From Pseudomonadota bacterium (GTDB lineage Bacteria > Chloroflexota > UBA5177), in the NCBI GenBank assembly GCA_021324655.1, contig JAJPIP010000095.1:1-64000 (forward strand): a stretch of 64,000 bases of DNA, in the 5' to 3' direction. Positions 1-7,689 of the stretch are shown here, piece by piece (position 1 is the first letter of the stretch; each line of letters starts with the position of its first letter). The notes under the pieces were generated by a model. It was not told the DNA's origin and made no database searches. It saw only the letters and a list, made by a program, of their open reading frames with translations. The position numbers and the translations under genes were made by a program.

Positions 1-168
1 GAGATGATCACCGTCTCGGTGGGGGTGGCGCATCACCGCGCCGGCGATGCCGGCACCGATCTCTTTACCCGCGCCGATCAGGCCATGTATCAAGCCAAGT
101 ATGCCGGTGGCAATGCCGTCGCCGTGGCGGACGAGGACGGGTTCCGAGCCCCGATTTGCGCTGCTTAG
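1..168 (+). CDS. GGDEF-domain protein, C-terminal end only
   Basis: The open frame enters from the left edge and stops with TAG at 166-168. The 55 visible residues match the end of a GGDEF (diguanylate cyclase) domain: the SVGVA strand, then the FTRADQAMYQAK helix typical of the last part of the fold. The catalytic GGDEF loop and any sensor domain lie outside the window, so cyclase activity cannot be judged. It converges on the pspA-like gene with a 4-nt overlap. With the HD-GYP protein at 3.4-4.7 kb it suggests active c-di-GMP signalling in this organism. Confidence 0.8.
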   Translation, partial: EMITVSVGVAHHRAGDAGTDLFTRADQAMYQAKYAGGNAVAVADEDGFRAPICAA

Positions 169-905
169 GCGGGCGGCAACTGGTTCTGATCGCCCTTGCC
201 GAGTTGGGCCTTAAGAGCGGCCAGTTGCTGGTCGATGGCGTCGCCTGACGTCCCTCCACTGAGGCGCAGCTGGCGGTCAATATCGTCCTCGCCGCTCAGC
301 TGCTGCGTCACGTCCTCCAGCGCGCCCGTCGTGACGAGCTCATCCAGCGCGCCGGCACGGGCTTCCATCTGCTCGATGCGGTCCTGCGCCCGCTGCAGCG
401 ACGCGCCGAGATTATTCATCTCGGTCGAGATGCCGGTAAACGACTCGCTAATGCGCACCTGGGCCTTACCTGCCGCATAGCGTGCTTTAAGCGCTTCCTT
501 CTCGGCACGGAATCTCTCGATCTGCGCCTGCAACTGCTGCGACCGCTCCGCCAGGTTCTCTTGCTGCGTGTCCAGTTGCTGGATCTGCTGCTCCATGCTG
601 CTGATCTGCGGCGTCAGCGCCTCGCGGCGCTGCAGCGCCATCCGCGCCAGCTGATCGTTGCCCTGCAGCACTGCCTGCTGTGCCTGGGACGACAATTTGG
701 CTTCTTGCTGGCGCAGCTTCTCTACCTGCATGCGCAGACGCTGCTTGGACGTGGCGATTTCGGCTAGCCCCCTGCGCACGTCCTTGAGGAGGGTCAGCTG
801 CTTCTCGTACGAGTAGTCCAGAGTTTCAGCGGGATTCTCTACTCGGTCCAGCGCCTTGTTCATTTTGGCGCCGAAGATGGCAAAGAATCGGCTCAAAAGG
901 GACAA
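165..905 (-). CDS. pspA: PspA/IM30 family membrane-remodelling protein
   Basis: A 246-residue, almost entirely helical protein rich in Gln, Glu, Arg and Leu, of the PspA/IM30/Vipp1 family. These proteins bind the inner face of the cytoplasmic membrane, oligomerise and protect or remodel it under stress. The N-terminus has the amphipathic helix (SLLSRFFAIFGAKMNKALD) and the EDPxE-like segment ENPAETLDYSYE, followed by long heptad-rich coiled coils to about residue 190. I chose the TTG at 905 because GGAGAG precedes it by a few bases and the amphipathic helix starts there; an upstream ATG at 962 would add 19 uncharacteristic residues. No PspBC or PspF partner is adjacent. Confidence 0.85.
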   Translation of the reverse strand: MSLLSRFFAIFGAKMNKALDRVENPAETLDYSYEKQLTLLKDVRRGLAEIATSKQRLRMQVEKLRQQEAKLSSQAQQAVLQGNDQLARMALQRREALTPQISSMEQQIQQLDTQQENLAERSQQLQAQIERFRAEKEALKARYAAGKAQVRISESFTGISTEMNNLGASLQRAQDRIEQMEARAGALDELVTTGALEDVTQQLSGEDDIDRQLRLSGGTSGDAIDQQLAALKAQLGKGDQNQLPPA

Positions 906-1018
906 CGGGCTCTCCTTCCGTCTACTGCAGCATTGTAGCGCGGCTTGCCGCGCGCCCGACATGTACGTACAATACCGCAGGCTGCTACCGGGCGGCTTAC
1001 CCCTCCTTTCTTCTTCTT

Positions 1019-1783
1019 ATGCCTGCACGTACTATCTCAATCGCCAACCAGAAGGGTGGGGTCGGGAAGACCGCCACGACCACCAACCTTGGGGCCACGC
1101 TGTATCACCTCGGGCACCGTGTCCTGGTGATCGACATGGACCCACAGGGGAACCTGTCGGCGAGCTTCGGCTCACGTTCCGGAATGGACACGACGGTGGC
1201 CGATGCCCTCCTCGATCGCAAGATTCCTCTCCCCATCGTGCCGATCTATGCGTCGGGCGAGGCGCGGCTCGATCTGGTTCCGGCCTCCGTGTCGCTGGCC
1301 ACGGCGGAAGCGGCGCTGATGAACAAGCTGGGGAGAGAGTTTCGTCTGCGCGACCAGCTTGCCGCCGTCGCGGATCGCTACGACTTCGTCCTTATCGACA
1401 CGCCTCCCGCGCTGGGCCTGTTGACCATCAACTCGCTGGTCGCGGCTCAGTTGGTGCTCGTCCCCACCGAAGCCAGATTTTTCTCCTTGCAAGGGCTGCA
1501 AATGCTTCAGGACAGCATCGACGAAATCTTGTACATTAATCCTAATTTGCGCATTCTTGGCATTCTCCTCAGCAAGTTTGACCGGCGACTCAGAGAAGAG
1601 CAGACGGTCGCCAAGTACCTGCGCGAAAACTGGGGGGCGCTGGTCTTCGACACCAGCGTGGGAACCAATTCCAAGATTCTGGAAGCGGCATCCGCGGGTA
1701 TTCCTTTGTTCGAGTTAGTGGGATCGCAGCGGGCGGCCGACATCTATCGATCGCTGGCGCAGGAGGTGCTCGCCCGTGTCTAG
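1019..1783 (+). CDS. parA: ParA/Soj-type ATPase
   Basis: A 254-residue P-loop ATPase of the ParA/MinD superfamily. The deviant Walker A KGGVGKT lies at residues 12-18, followed by DMDPQGN near 39 and the Walker B-like segment VLIDTPPALGL near 125. It lacks the C-terminal amphipathic helix of MinD, so Soj/ParA is the better match. Such ATPases bind DNA non-specifically and position chromosomes or protein complexes. No parB lies beside it. Instead its last 8 nt overlap the start of ftsZ, making it the first gene of a coupled operon with ftsZ, a DUF402 gene and an HD-GYP gene, which points to a role in division-site or cargo positioning (inference). Confidence 0.9.
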   Translation: MPARTISIANQKGGVGKTATTTNLGATLYHLGHRVLVIDMDPQGNLSASFGSRSGMDTTVADALLDRKIPLPIVPIYASGEARLDLVPASVSLATAEAALMNKLGREFRLRDQLAAVADRYDFVLIDTPPALGLLTINSLVAAQLVLVPTEARFFSLQGLQMLQDSIDEILYINPNLRILGILLSKFDRRLREEQTVAKYLRENWGALVFDTSVGTNSKILEAASAGIPLFELVGSQRAADIYRSLAQEVLARV

Positions 1784-2804
1784 GAAAGGCTTCGATCCGG
1801 ATCGTCTGGCCGACGGCCACCGCGAACGCCCCGTCATTCCGCAGATTCTCGCGCCCGAGACGGAAGCCATGGCCAAAGGGTTCACCGAGATCAAGGTCGT
1901 GGGCCTGGGTGGCGCCGGGAACAATACGATTGACCGCATGATCGAGTCGAACGTGCAGGGCATCGACTTTATCGCCGTGAACAGCGATGTACAGTCGCTC
2001 GACCGCACGCTGGCCCGCAAACGCGTCCAGATTGGAGAGCGCGTGACGCGGGGACTCGGGACCGGCGGCGACACGCGTGCCGGGGAAAAGGCGGCGGAGT
2101 CGGCGGCGGATGCTCTATACGAGGCGTTCCACGGCGCCGACATGATCTTCATTACGGCGGGCCTTGGTGGCGGCACCGGGTCCGGCGCGGCGCCGATCGT
2201 TGCCGATATCGCCCGCACGACGGGCGCCCTGACGGTCGGCGTGGTGACCATGCCTTTCTCGTTCGAAGGGACGCGGCGACGAGCGGCCGCGGCGGAGGCT
2301 CTGGACCGGCTACGTCCTTTACTTGATGCCACGATCGTCATTGCGAATGACCGACTGCTCGCCGCAGGCGAGCGTCTGGGCATTCGCGAGGCATTTCGGC
2401 TCGCCGACGAGACTCTCCACCACGGCATTCAGGGGGTCGCGGACCTGATTCTCACCCCGGGGGTGATCAACCTGGACTTCGCCGACGTCCGGTCGGTGAT
2501 GCATGGAGCCGGCACCGCCATGATGGCGATGGGGAGCGCGGCGGGAGAGGGCCGGGCGCTGCGAGCGGTGGAGAGCGCGTTACAGAGCCCGCTGCTGGAA
2601 GCGCCCATCGACGGCGCGCGCGGCATCCTGCTGAACATCTCCGGGCCGTCGGATCTGGGACTGCACGAGATCAACGAAGCGGCCGGTGCCGTCGCGTCGG
2701 TCGCGCACCCCGAGGCGAACATCATCTTCGGTGCCGCCCTCAACCCGCGTCTCGGGTCAGAAGTCCGGGTGACGATCATCGCGACCGGGTTCGGGCATTC
2801 GTGA
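1776..2804 (+). CDS. ftsZ: FtsZ-family GTPase lacking the C-terminal tail
   Basis: A 342-residue tubulin-like GTPase. The GTP-binding glycine loop GGGTGSG is at about residues 131-137, preceded by GAGNNTIDRM in the first nucleotide loop. The T7 loop NLDFADV at about 231 carries the Asp that completes the GTPase site of the next subunit. The start is GTG at 1776, with AGGAGG eight bases upstream; an internal ATG at 1869 begins nearer to the conserved core. The protein ends right after the last beta-strand of the C-terminal globular domain (TIIATGF), so the flexible linker and the conserved C-terminal peptide that bind FtsA, SepF or ZipA are absent. It is linked to parA, not to ftsA/ftsQ or mur genes, and could be a second FtsZ. 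Confidence 0.92.
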   Translation: MSRKGFDPDRLADGHRERPVIPQILAPETEAMAKGFTEIKVVGLGGAGNNTIDRMIESNVQGIDFIAVNSDVQSLDRTLARKRVQIGERVTRGLGTGGDTRAGEKAAESAADALYEAFHGADMIFITAGLGGGTGSGAAPIVADIARTTGALTVGVVTMPFSFEGTRRRAAAAEALDRLRPLLDATIVIANDRLLAAGERLGIREAFRLADETLHHGIQGVADLILTPGVINLDFADVRSVMHGAGTAMMAMGSAAGEGRALRAVESALQSPLLEAPIDGARGILLNISGPSDLGLHEINEAAGAVASVAHPEANIIFGAALNPRLGSEVRVTIIATGFGHS

Positions 2805-3379
2805 CGCGCCGCGTCACCTACCGATATATCCGCCCCCCTCACCCGCCCGCCGAGTACACGGCAGATGTTCTTGCCGCCGGACCCGAGTGGATCATCCTGG
2901 AAGCAACGTTGCAACCCTCGCGGCCGTTGCGCATCGACGGCCGCGAGGTGCTGGCCGCCGGCTACCGGGCCGTCTGGTTCCTGCACCGAGACCAGCCCTG
3001 GGATGTCGCCCGCATCTATCGTCCGGACGGCACGTTCATGGGGTACTATGCCGACGTCACGGAGCCGATCGGCTGGTCCGGAGACGACCCGGATACATTG
3101 CAACCCATCGTCGACCTCTTTCTCGACGTCTGGATCGCGCCCGACGGTCGCGCCTATGTGCTGGACCGCGACGAGTTCGAGGAGGCAGTGCGGAGAGGCG
3201 TCATTGGAGCGCGCCAGGAGGAAAACGCCAGTGTAGCACTTGAAGGACTGCTGAAGGGGGCGAGGGAGGGAGATTTCCCGCCCGAAGAAGTACGTGACTT
3301 TCGGCCCCTAGGCACGATAGAAGGATTGCCCACCTCGCAGAATAGTAGTAGTGTAGGCGCGGTGGGGAGGGCTCCTTGA
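2801..3379 (+). CDS. DUF402 domain protein
   Basis: A 192-residue protein of the DUF402 family. The recognisable part is the middle: a strand region with FMGYYADVTEP, then DLFLDVWIAPDG and LDRDEFEEA, which carry the acidic residues expected for metal binding. Characterised members hydrolyse nucleoside di- or triphosphates or bind RNA (FAU-1/Ntdp-like), so a phosphohydrolase role is plausible but not shown. GTG at 2801 overlaps the ftsZ stop by 4 nt, and its own stop overlaps the next start, so expression is coupled to ftsZ. The last 40 residues are low-complexity and probably disordered. Confidence 0.8.
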   Translation: MTRRVTYRYIRPPHPPAEYTADVLAAGPEWIILEATLQPSRPLRIDGREVLAAGYRAVWFLHRDQPWDVARIYRPDGTFMGYYADVTEPIGWSGDDPDTLQPIVDLFLDVWIAPDGRAYVLDRDEFEEAVRRGVIGARQEENASVALEGLLKGAREGDFPPEEVRDFRPLGTIEGLPTSQNSSSVGAVGRAP

Positions 3380-4716
3380 AGCGCAAGCTTTTCCTGAACG
3401 CATATATCGCCGCCATCGGGGTGGCGACGCTTCTGGTGATCGGGTTCGCGGTGGCGGCTGCGGCCCATCAGGTGGATTCCGCGCACTGGTCGAACGCGAC
3501 GATCCTCTACGCGGCGTTCTTTGCGATCCTGTCAATGATTGCCAGCCGGCAGTTGCTCTATTACCAGCCGTCCAGCCAGGTGGCCATGGGAACGGCCGCG
3601 CAAGTTGCTGCTATCGTGTCGCTCCCTCTCCCTTTCGCTCTCCTTGCCGTTGCGGCCGGAAAGGCCCTTAGTGAGCTCAGCCTCCTTATTCAAGGTAAGC
3701 GCAAAGCACGTGCCGTGGTGGTGAACATAGGAGGTACACTACTGGCAAACGTGGCTGGCGGGACTGCCTTCCACCTCTTGCACGGGGGACAGTTTCTGTG
3801 GTCGTCGGGCTTGACACCGTTGCTGGCGCTGCCGGCCTTCTTGTCACTGAGCATCCTGTATCACGCTGTGGATGCTCTCGTCATCGTTGGAGCGATCAGC
3901 CTGAGCAGCAACGAGTCTCCATGGCGGGCTTTCCGTGATATGGCCCTGAGCGTGTTCGCCCCACACCTCTCACTCGGCTTCGTCGGGCTTGTCTTCGCGG
4001 TGCTGTGGCACTTCTCGCCGGTACTGTCTCTGCTGATCATGATTCCCATCTGGCTCAGCATGCGCTCCTTCCAGGCCGTCGCGCGTCTCCAGCGTGAGAC
4101 CGTTGAGGCTGTGCTGAAGATGGCGGAAAGCATCGACTATCGCGATACCGGTACCTATGAGCACTCCAAGCGCATTGCCGACATGACGCGCCGGCTGGCA
4201 CGTTCGCTCGGACTCACTCCCGAACACATCTCCGATATTGTGCTGGCCTCGCAGGTGCACGATCTTGGAAAGATTGGGATCAGCAACGACATCTTGCTCA
4301 AGACCGGACGCCTGACCGATGAGGAGTATGTCGCGATGCAGGAGCATCCCGTCATTGGTGAGGAGATCCTGCGGAGCTACTCGGCCTTCCGGTCCAGCGC
4401 CACCATCGTGCGTCATCACCATGAGAGGTGGGACGGCAAGGGTTATCCCGATGGTCTCAAGGGTGAGGAGATACCTCTCGGCTCCCGTATCATCACCGTG
4501 GTCGACTCCTTCGACGCCATGACGGACGATCGTGTGTATCGGAAGGGCATGAGTGTCGAGGATGCCGTCCAGCGCCTCAAGGACGGCATCGGAAGTCAGT
4601 TTGACCCCCGTGTTTGCGGCGCCTTCATTCAAATGCTGATCGACGAGGGCGTTTACACGCCGCCGGAGACACATCCGGACCTGCTGCGTCTGGTGCGGGA
4701 GTCCGCCGCCGGTTAG
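3376..4716 (+). CDS. Membrane-anchored HD-GYP phosphodiesterase
   Basis: A 446-residue protein with an N-terminal membrane region (about six hydrophobic segments in residues 5-225) and a C-terminal HD-GYP domain. Diagnostic motifs are VHDLGKIG near 294 (the HD metal-binding pair), the HHERWDGKGYPDG segment near 350-360 (HHE and GYP), and VVDSFDAMTDDRVYR. HD-GYP domains hydrolyse c-di-GMP to pGpG or GMP, and all expected metal ligands seem present. The TTG start at 3376 follows GGGGAGG and overlaps the DUF402 stop by 4 nt. The membrane part resembles integral sensing domains of the MASE type but I cannot assign a family. It converges with the MFS gene, overlapping it by 4 nt. Confidence 0.9.
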   Translation: MKRKLFLNAYIAAIGVATLLVIGFAVAAAAHQVDSAHWSNATILYAAFFAILSMIASRQLLYYQPSSQVAMGTAAQVAAIVSLPLPFALLAVAAGKALSELSLLIQGKRKARAVVVNIGGTLLANVAGGTAFHLLHGGQFLWSSGLTPLLALPAFLSLSILYHAVDALVIVGAISLSSNESPWRAFRDMALSVFAPHLSLGFVGLVFAVLWHFSPVLSLLIMIPIWLSMRSFQAVARLQRETVEAVLKMAESIDYRDTGTYEHSKRIADMTRRLARSLGLTPEHISDIVLASQVHDLGKIGISNDILLKTGRLTDEEYVAMQEHPVIGEEILRSYSAFRSSATIVRHHHERWDGKGYPDGLKGEEIPLGSRIITVVDSFDAMTDDRVYRKGMSVEDAVQRLKDGIGSQFDPRVCGAFIQMLIDEGVYTPPETHPDLLRLVRESAAG

Positions 4717-5954
4717 CGTTGACCCCTGACCTGCGGATGGAGCCAGATCGCCAGGCTGGAACCGCAGACGGTGAGGCCGAGGATCAGCCACATGAGGGTG
4801 GGTGAGACCACGGTCAGGAGAACTCCCCCGATGGCCGATCCGAGGGCGAGAGACGTCTGAATGATCGTGCCGCGTCCCGCCACGACGCGGCCGCGCATCT
4901 CGCTTGGCGTGAGGGACTGGACGAGCGTCATCCCCGGGATGATGAAGAGGCTATTGAAGAAGCCGCTGACGGCCATGAGAGGAATCGCCGCATAGAGGGA
5001 GTGCACGACGGCGAAGCTGAGATAGGCCAGGCCCATACCGACGATGCCGAAACCGAAGAGGCGCCCCCGGGGCAACCGTCTTACCAGGCGGCTGGTTGCC
5101 CAGCTCCCGGCCAGCGCGCCGAGCCCCAGGCTGACCTCGAGCACACTAAAACGGAAAGCGCCGCTGACGAGTGGTCCCGGGAGAGGTCCCTGCGTGAGCG
5201 TGCGCGTGGCATAGATGGGGGCGACGACGAAGACAGCGCCCCCGGCCAGCGGCGCCAGCGTCATGGTGACCGTGCTCCAGCGAAGAAACGGATTGGAGAG
5301 CAGGTAGGAGATACCGTCGCGGATGCGCCGAGCGATTCCGTCCGCGCTGCTCGCGGCCGCCACCCGCGGGACGCGCATCTGAATCACGAGCATCGCCGAA
5401 AATAGGAAGGTCGCCGCATCTATGTAGAAGGGGATGGCGGGGCGCAGGGCGGCGACCATGATGCCGCCCGCCGCGTAGGCGATGTCGGCGGCCGTATTGA
5501 TACCGCGCAGGACGGAGTTGGCGTGCGTCAGGCTGCCCTCCGGCACGATGTCCGGCAGCGCGGCGTTCGCCGCCGTGTCAAAGAAGAGAGTGAGCCCATA
5601 GAGGACCAGCACTATGGGGTAGATGAGCCAGAGGCTGAGGGCGGTGAGCGCCGGCACGAGAATGAGCAACACAAAGCGGCCGACATCACACAGGACCAGC
5701 ACACGCCCGCGATCGACGCGATCGATCAGCGCGCCGACCGGCAGACCCAGGATCAGCGACGGCAGCACCCGGACGACATAGAACAGCCCGAGAGCCGGGG
5801 CAAAGCCATGCCCCAGCCGGATGATCAAGAAGATGAGAGCAATGAGAGCGACGCGATCGCCGACGACGGACACGCTGACGGCCGATGCGTACAGCCGGAA
5901 CTCGCGGCTGGGCACCGGGGTGTCGGCTACATCATTGACCGCGGGATCACTCAC
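4713..5954 (-). CDS. Major facilitator superfamily transporter
   Basis: A 413-residue integral membrane protein with about 12 hydrophobic segments in two halves, typical of MFS drug/metabolite exporters. The loop between helices 2 and 3 has the motif-A-like sequence GLPVGALIDRVDRGRVL. The start is GTG at 5954, after a purine-rich stretch. The closest look is to the MFS_3/enterobactin-exporter type of efflux carrier, but substrate cannot be predicted. It is a single-gene unit, divergent from the short transcript that starts near 6037 and convergent with the HD-GYP gene. Confidence 0.85.
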   Translation of the reverse strand: MSDPAVNDVADTPVPSREFRLYASAVSVSVVGDRVALIALIFLIIRLGHGFAPALGLFYVVRVLPSLILGLPVGALIDRVDRGRVLVLCDVGRFVLLILVPALTALSLWLIYPIVLVLYGLTLFFDTAANAALPDIVPEGSLTHANSVLRGINTAADIAYAAGGIMVAALRPAIPFYIDAATFLFSAMLVIQMRVPRVAAASSADGIARRIRDGISYLLSNPFLRWSTVTMTLAPLAGGAVFVVAPIYATRTLTQGPLPGPLVSGAFRFSVLEVSLGLGALAGSWATSRLVRRLPRGRLFGFGIVGMGLAYLSFAVVHSLYAAIPLMAVSGFFNSLFIIPGMTLVQSLTPSEMRGRVVAGRGTIIQTSLALGSAIGGVLLTVVSPTLMWLILGLTVCGSSLAIWLHPQVRGQR

Positions 5955-6001
5955 CCGGCACCCCCACCTCGTCCTGCCTTCACGTCAGGTTAATTTAACT
6001 C

Positions 6002-6030
6002 TTGACAGGACTAAAGACTCCTATTAGTAT
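6002..6030 (+). promoter_or_regulatory. Near-consensus sigma70 promoter
   Basis: A perfect TTGACA at 6002-6007 is followed after exactly 17 nt by TAGTAT at 6025-6030 (five of six matches to TATAAT). Such a strong match is unusual in this GC-rich window. The transcript would start near 6037 and run into a tandem repeat, a 19-codon ORF and hairpins. Confidence 0.7.
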
Positions 6031-6075
6031 GTGACCAAGGTCCTGACCCAGGGGTGACCAAAGTCCTACCCAGGG
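6031..6075 (+). repeat. Two-copy 22-23 bp tandem repeat in the leader
   Basis: Two imperfect copies of a unit beginning GTGACCAAGGTCCTGACCC occupy 6031-6053 and 6054-6075. They differ at one base and one or two indels. The repeat begins directly after the -10 element, at the predicted start of transcription, so it could be an operator or an RNA structural element. I could not match the leader to a known riboswitch class. Confidence 0.6.
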
Positions 6076-6162
6076 AATGGGCTGCAAGAGTCGAACCCAA
6101 AGGCGGTCCGAAGGGAAACGGGCGCCGGCGGGAAACAACCGTGGAACCTGAGGAGGGGAACG

Positions 6163-6222
6163 ATGCTCGCGTACGATATCGACTGGACGCCGGAGACCGA
6201 CGAGTTCTGCTGGACCGGCTAG
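6163..6222 (+). CDS. 19-residue ORF behind a strong promoter and ribosome site
   Basis: ATG at 6163 is preceded six bases upstream by GGAGG (within AGGAGGGG, 6151-6158). The ORF encodes MLAYDIDWTPETDEFCWTG and ends with TAG at 6222. The peptide is acidic and aromatic-rich (two Trp, Phe, Tyr, one Cys) and has no signal peptide or membrane segment. Its own promoter lies 130 nt upstream and hairpins follow it, so it looks like a discrete short transcription unit: a small peptide gene, a modified-peptide precursor, or a leader peptide for the permease at 6315. No modification enzyme or matching peptide family is evident nearby. Confidence 0.45.
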   Translation: MLAYDIDWTPETDEFCWTG

Positions 6223-6281
6223 TCTAGAACGCATTCACAACCTAGACTGAGACATCTGAGCCCGGCTGCAAGGCCGGGCTC
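6221..6281 (+). terminator. Two hairpins after the short ORF, probable terminator
   Basis: The first hairpin pairs AGTCTAG (6221-6227) with CTAGACT (6242-6248). The second pairs GAGCCCGGC (6258-6266) with GCCGGGCTC (6273-6281) across a 6-nt loop. Only a weak T run (GTATTT) follows the second, so termination may be partial, allowing read-through into the permease gene. Confidence 0.5.
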
Positions 6282-6314
6282 GGTGTATTTCGCGATGGTA
6301 GCAGACCACTAGCA

Positions 6315-7127
6315 TTGGGCGTGAATCGCCCCCTCTCTCGCCGGCTGGCCCCCGCACCGCAGGCCAGTTCGCTCTGGGTGCGCGCCGGCATGGCACGCCT
6401 CGCGTCTCTCGTGGTCGGAGCGGCCGTTCTGCTGGCCGTCTGGCTCGTCCTCGCTCGCGCTCTTCCGCCCGAGATCCTGCCGCCGCCGGGCGCGGTCTGG
6501 CTCAGCTTCCTTCAGTCGCTCCGCGACGGACTGTTTGTCCCTGCCTTCTTGACCACATTCGAAGAAGCCGGGCTGGGCTGGGTCATCGCCGTCATATGCG
6601 CGGTGCCGCTTGGGTATCTGCTTGGGCGGTTTCGTGTTCTGGAGGACGCCCTGGCGCCGTACCTCGCCGGGAGTCAGGCCATGCCGATTGTCGCTGTCGC
6701 TCCCTTGCTTCTCATCTGGCTGGGGTTCGGGTGGCAGCCCAAGGTGACGATCTGCGCCCTCATCGCCTTTTTCCCGATCCTGGCAACCACGGCCGACGGT
6801 GTGCGCGGCGTACCCCGCGATCTGGTGGATGCAGCGCGCGTCTTTGGAGCCGGCGGGCTTGCTCTGGCGGTCTGGATCTATCTACCCCTGGCTGCTCGTC
6901 CGATCTTCGCCGGCCTCAAAGTAGCGGCCGCGCTCGCCGTCACCGGCGCGGTGGTGGGCGAGTTCGTCTCGGCCGACCAGGGCCTGGGTTACCTCGTTAT
7001 GCAAGGACGCCAGAACTTCGAGATACCTCTCATGTTCGTCGCCCTCCTCGCCTTGTTTGCGCTCGGCGCCGCCGGGTACTTCGCGGTGAGCGTCGTCGAG
7101 CGCGCCGTGCTGCGGTGGGACGAGTAA
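6315..7127 (+). CDS. ABC transporter permease, SsuC/TauC/ThiX type
   Basis: A 270-residue integral membrane protein of the binding-protein-dependent transport permease family. After a basic N-terminus there are about six hydrophobic segments. The EAA-like loop is around DLVDAARVFGAGG, where the ATPase would dock. Length and helix pattern fit the sulfonate/taurine/pyrimidine-precursor importer subgroup. Neither an ATPase nor a substrate-binding protein gene lies next to it, which is odd for this family; partners may be elsewhere. Start is TTG 6315 or GTG 6321; an internal ATG at 6390 is also possible. It ends 1 bp from the convergent cofC. Confidence 0.8.
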   Translation: MGVNRPLSRRLAPAPQASSLWVRAGMARLASLVVGAAVLLAVWLVLARALPPEILPPPGAVWLSFLQSLRDGLFVPAFLTTFEEAGLGWVIAVICAVPLGYLLGRFRVLEDALAPYLAGSQAMPIVAVAPLLLIWLGFGWQPKVTICALIAFFPILATTADGVRGVPRDLVDAARVFGAGGLALAVWIYLPLAARPIFAGLKVAAALAVTGAVVGEFVSADQGLGYLVMQGRQNFEIPLMFVALLALFALGAAGYFAVSVVERAVLRWDE

Positions 7128-7128
7128 T

Positions 7129-7689
7129 CTACCGGTGCAGTGTCTGTAGCCTGCCCAGGTCGTCAACCGTGTCGAGATCAAAAGAGACGCCTGTCAGTCT
7201 GACCTGACTAACATCCAGCCCCCGTTCAAAAGCGAGACGGCGGTGGATCACAAAGCTGTCAGGGCCAAAGTGCGGCGGGAACGCGTCGGGAGGCCGCAGC
7301 AGCAGCGCTCCGGTACCTCCGTCTTGCGTCTCGGCCACGACGATTCCGGGCGCGGCGATCAGGGCGCGGACGTCGGCGGGACTGATGAGGGGTAAGTCGG
7401 CAGGCAGAATGAGAAGCCCGGCGCTGCCTGCCGCCCAACCGACGGCTGTCTGCAGCGATGCGTTGAGGTCACCCGCGTCAGGCAGTGTCTCCGCGCCCAA
7501 TCCCCGCGCAATATGCGGCTCAGGCGTGACCAGGGCAAGCCGGCCGACCACCCCCGATTCACGCACCGCTCCCACCACGCGCCGGACCATGGTCATGGCC
7601 AGTTCGGCACGCTCCGCACGATCGAGGGACGGCGCCAGGCGGCTCTTGGCCTCGCTCAGCCGCTTCAGAGGAACCACCGCGCTGATCAT
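7129..7689 (-). CDS. cofC: 2-phospho-L-lactate (phosphoenolpyruvate) guanylyltransferase
   Basis: A 186-residue nucleotidyltransferase of the CofC/FbiD family, which makes the GDP-activated three-carbon acid used in coenzyme F420 synthesis. The N-terminal MISAVVPLKRLSEAKSRLA is the family's nucleotide-binding signature, and ILPADLPLISPADV contains the metal-binding Asp pair. Its ATG overlaps the cofD stop by 4 nt, so the two are translated together. In bacteria the substrate is usually phosphoenolpyruvate, giving dehydro-F420-0; the adjacent nitroreductase fits that route. Confidence 0.9.
   Translation of the reverse strand: MISAVVPLKRLSEAKSRLAPSLDRAERAELAMTMVRRVVGAVRESGVVGRLALVTPEPHIARGLGAETLPDAGDLNASLQTAVGWAAGSAGLLILPADLPLISPADVRALIAAPGIVVAETQDGGTGALLLRPPDAFPPHFGPDSFVIHRRLAFERGLDVSQVRLTGVSFDLDTVDDLGRLQTLHR

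Noticed and set aside
6031-6075. CRISPR array
   Set aside because: Only two adjacent imperfect units with no spacers and no cas genes.
6031-6162. A known riboswitch in the leader of the 19-codon ORF
   Set aside because: I looked for TPP, cobalamin, guanidine, ZTP, glycine and c-di-GMP signatures and found only partial look-alikes (for example CTGAGA after the ORF). Not enough for a call; a covariance-model scan would decide.
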